Shown here: in pieces, positions 63,649 through 64,000 of the stretch
How the letters are laid out: the number at the start of each line of letters is the position of its first letter
How positions within the stretch are numbered: position 1 is the first letter of the stretch
Assembly: GCA_903870545.1 (NCBI GenBank)
Contig: CAIQDI010000013.1
Location: 1-64,000 of the forward strand
Direction of reading: 5' to 3'
From: an uncultured Pseudomonadota bacterium
GTDB lineage: Bacteria; Pseudomonadota; Gammaproteobacteria; Methylococcales; Methylomonadaceae
Length of the DNA stretch: 64,000 nucleotides
Notes under the pieces: generated by a model
Seen by the model: only the letters and a program-made list of their open reading frames with translations
Database searches by the model: none
Told to the model about the DNA's origin: nothing
Translations under genes and position numbers: made by a program

Positions 63649-64000
63649 CAGCAATAAATATGACATCTTCAAGCGATTTTGTTTTTGCAGCCCGAAACAA
63701 TAAATGTAAAAAACCACGCCAAATCGCAACGCTTTTATTCGTGTTAGTTGTGACTTTGCATGGTGTATTAACGTTTCATTTACTGACTTCATCAAAAGAC
63801 GCGCCTAAAAAATCGCCCGTGATTATGGAAATTGCAATGGTGACATTACCAAAACCTGAACCACCAAAACCCATCATTAAAGAGCCGCCACCTCCGCTGC
63901 TCGTAGCAAAACCTGTGGTAAAAAAGGAAATTGTGAAACCAAAACCGATTGTAAAACCCGTACCGGTGAAACAAATCACGCCACCCAAACCTGTTTTACA
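63645..64000 (+). CDS. tonB: Energy transducer TonB, N-terminal part (cut by window end)
   Basis: Spans from inner to outer membrane to energise TonB-dependent receptors. Visible are a short cytoplasmic start, one membrane helix (IATLLFVLVVTLHGVLTFHL), and a long Pro/Lys-rich spacer (PKPEPPKPIIKEPPPPLL). The C-terminal receptor-binding domain is past the window. The start overlaps the HupE stop (ATGA), so the pair is coupled. Confidence 0.88.
   Translation, partial: MTAINMTSSSDFVFAARNNKCKKPRQIATLLFVLVVTLHGVLTFHLLTSSKDAPKKSPVIMEIAMVTLPKPEPPKPIIKEPPPPLLVAKPVVKKEIVKPKPIVKPVPVKQITPPKPVL

Noticed and set aside
1-64000. CRISPR array, prophage or insertion sequence
   Set aside because: No regularly spaced repeats, phage structural genes or transposase were seen; the only recombinase is the housekeeping XerC.

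Overview
This window is a dense, AT-leaning chromosome segment of a gammaproteobacterium. The gene orders alaS-recX-recA, ruvCAB-ybgC-tolQRAB-pal-cpoB-queE-queC, dapF-DUF484-xerC and trmJ/suhB are all characteristic of that class. An ATP-type PEP carboxykinase, a heme A synthase and a SufU-type Fe-S system give a free-living aerobic flavour. A methanotroph or sulfur-oxidiser-like lineage is possible, but nothing here proves it. There is no rRNA, CRISPR array, prophage, transposase or plasmid origin. One tRNA (Leu, CAA anticodon) is present.

Layout. 1-5.2 kb (minus strand): 5'-part of alaS, recX, recA, a DUF2780 secreted protein, zapE and trmJ. 5.3-14.7 kb (plus): suhB, alr, then sufB, a beta-carbonic anhydrase, a bestrophin-like channel, sufC, sufD, sufS, sufU and rsmJ, most of them overlapping or closely spaced. 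14.7-17.7 kb (minus): a DUF3147 membrane protein, a CZB zinc-sensor protein, trpG and trpE. 17.8-27.7 kb (mostly plus): pckA, a TlpA-like thioredoxin with hemJ, an NTF2-like protein (minus), tRNA-Leu, recD, a small unknown pair, htpX, an aspartate-type aminotransferase, a frameshifted SgcJ/EcaC-type gene and a SulP transporter. 27.8-31.3 kb (plus): a four-gene envelope lipoprotein cluster (COG3014, YcfL, LpoB, LpoB/CsgG-like). 31.4-60.8 kb is almost wholly minus strand. It holds a MASE1-CHASE receptor without output domain, a Tsx-like outer membrane protein, DUF4389/DUF2333, xerC, an LTA-synthase-like sulfatase, DUF484, dapF, tldD, dapE, an ArsC-like reductase, the queC-queE-cpoB-pal-tolBARQ-ybgC block, a RelE-type toxin-antitoxin pair, ruvBAC, yebC, serB, serA, an L,D-transpeptidase, a YdjM-like hydrolase, cox15, ygfZ and folA. 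60.8-64 kb (plus): an asparaginase-like gene, a 60-residue protein, a periplasmic helical protein (minus), and a HupE-like gene coupled to a tonB gene cut by the window end.

How it works together. The Suf genes build Fe-S clusters that YgfZ (inferred helper) and radical-SAM QueE would use. A carbonic anhydrase and a putative anion channel sit inside the suf operon, and a SulP transporter with a STAS domain lies 16 kb away, so part of the window may handle inorganic carbon. Tol-Pal, CpoB, LpoB-like lipoproteins, the L,D-transpeptidase, alr, dapE, dapF and ZapE form a broad envelope and division theme. RecA, RecX, RuvABC, RecD and XerC are recombination functions. No gene-free stretch exceeds about 200 bases. 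The most unusual items are the CA-bestrophin insertion in suf, the one-base frameshift in the SgcJ-like gene, the receptor without an effector, two intergenic dyad elements, and the extended HupE protein coupled to TonB.
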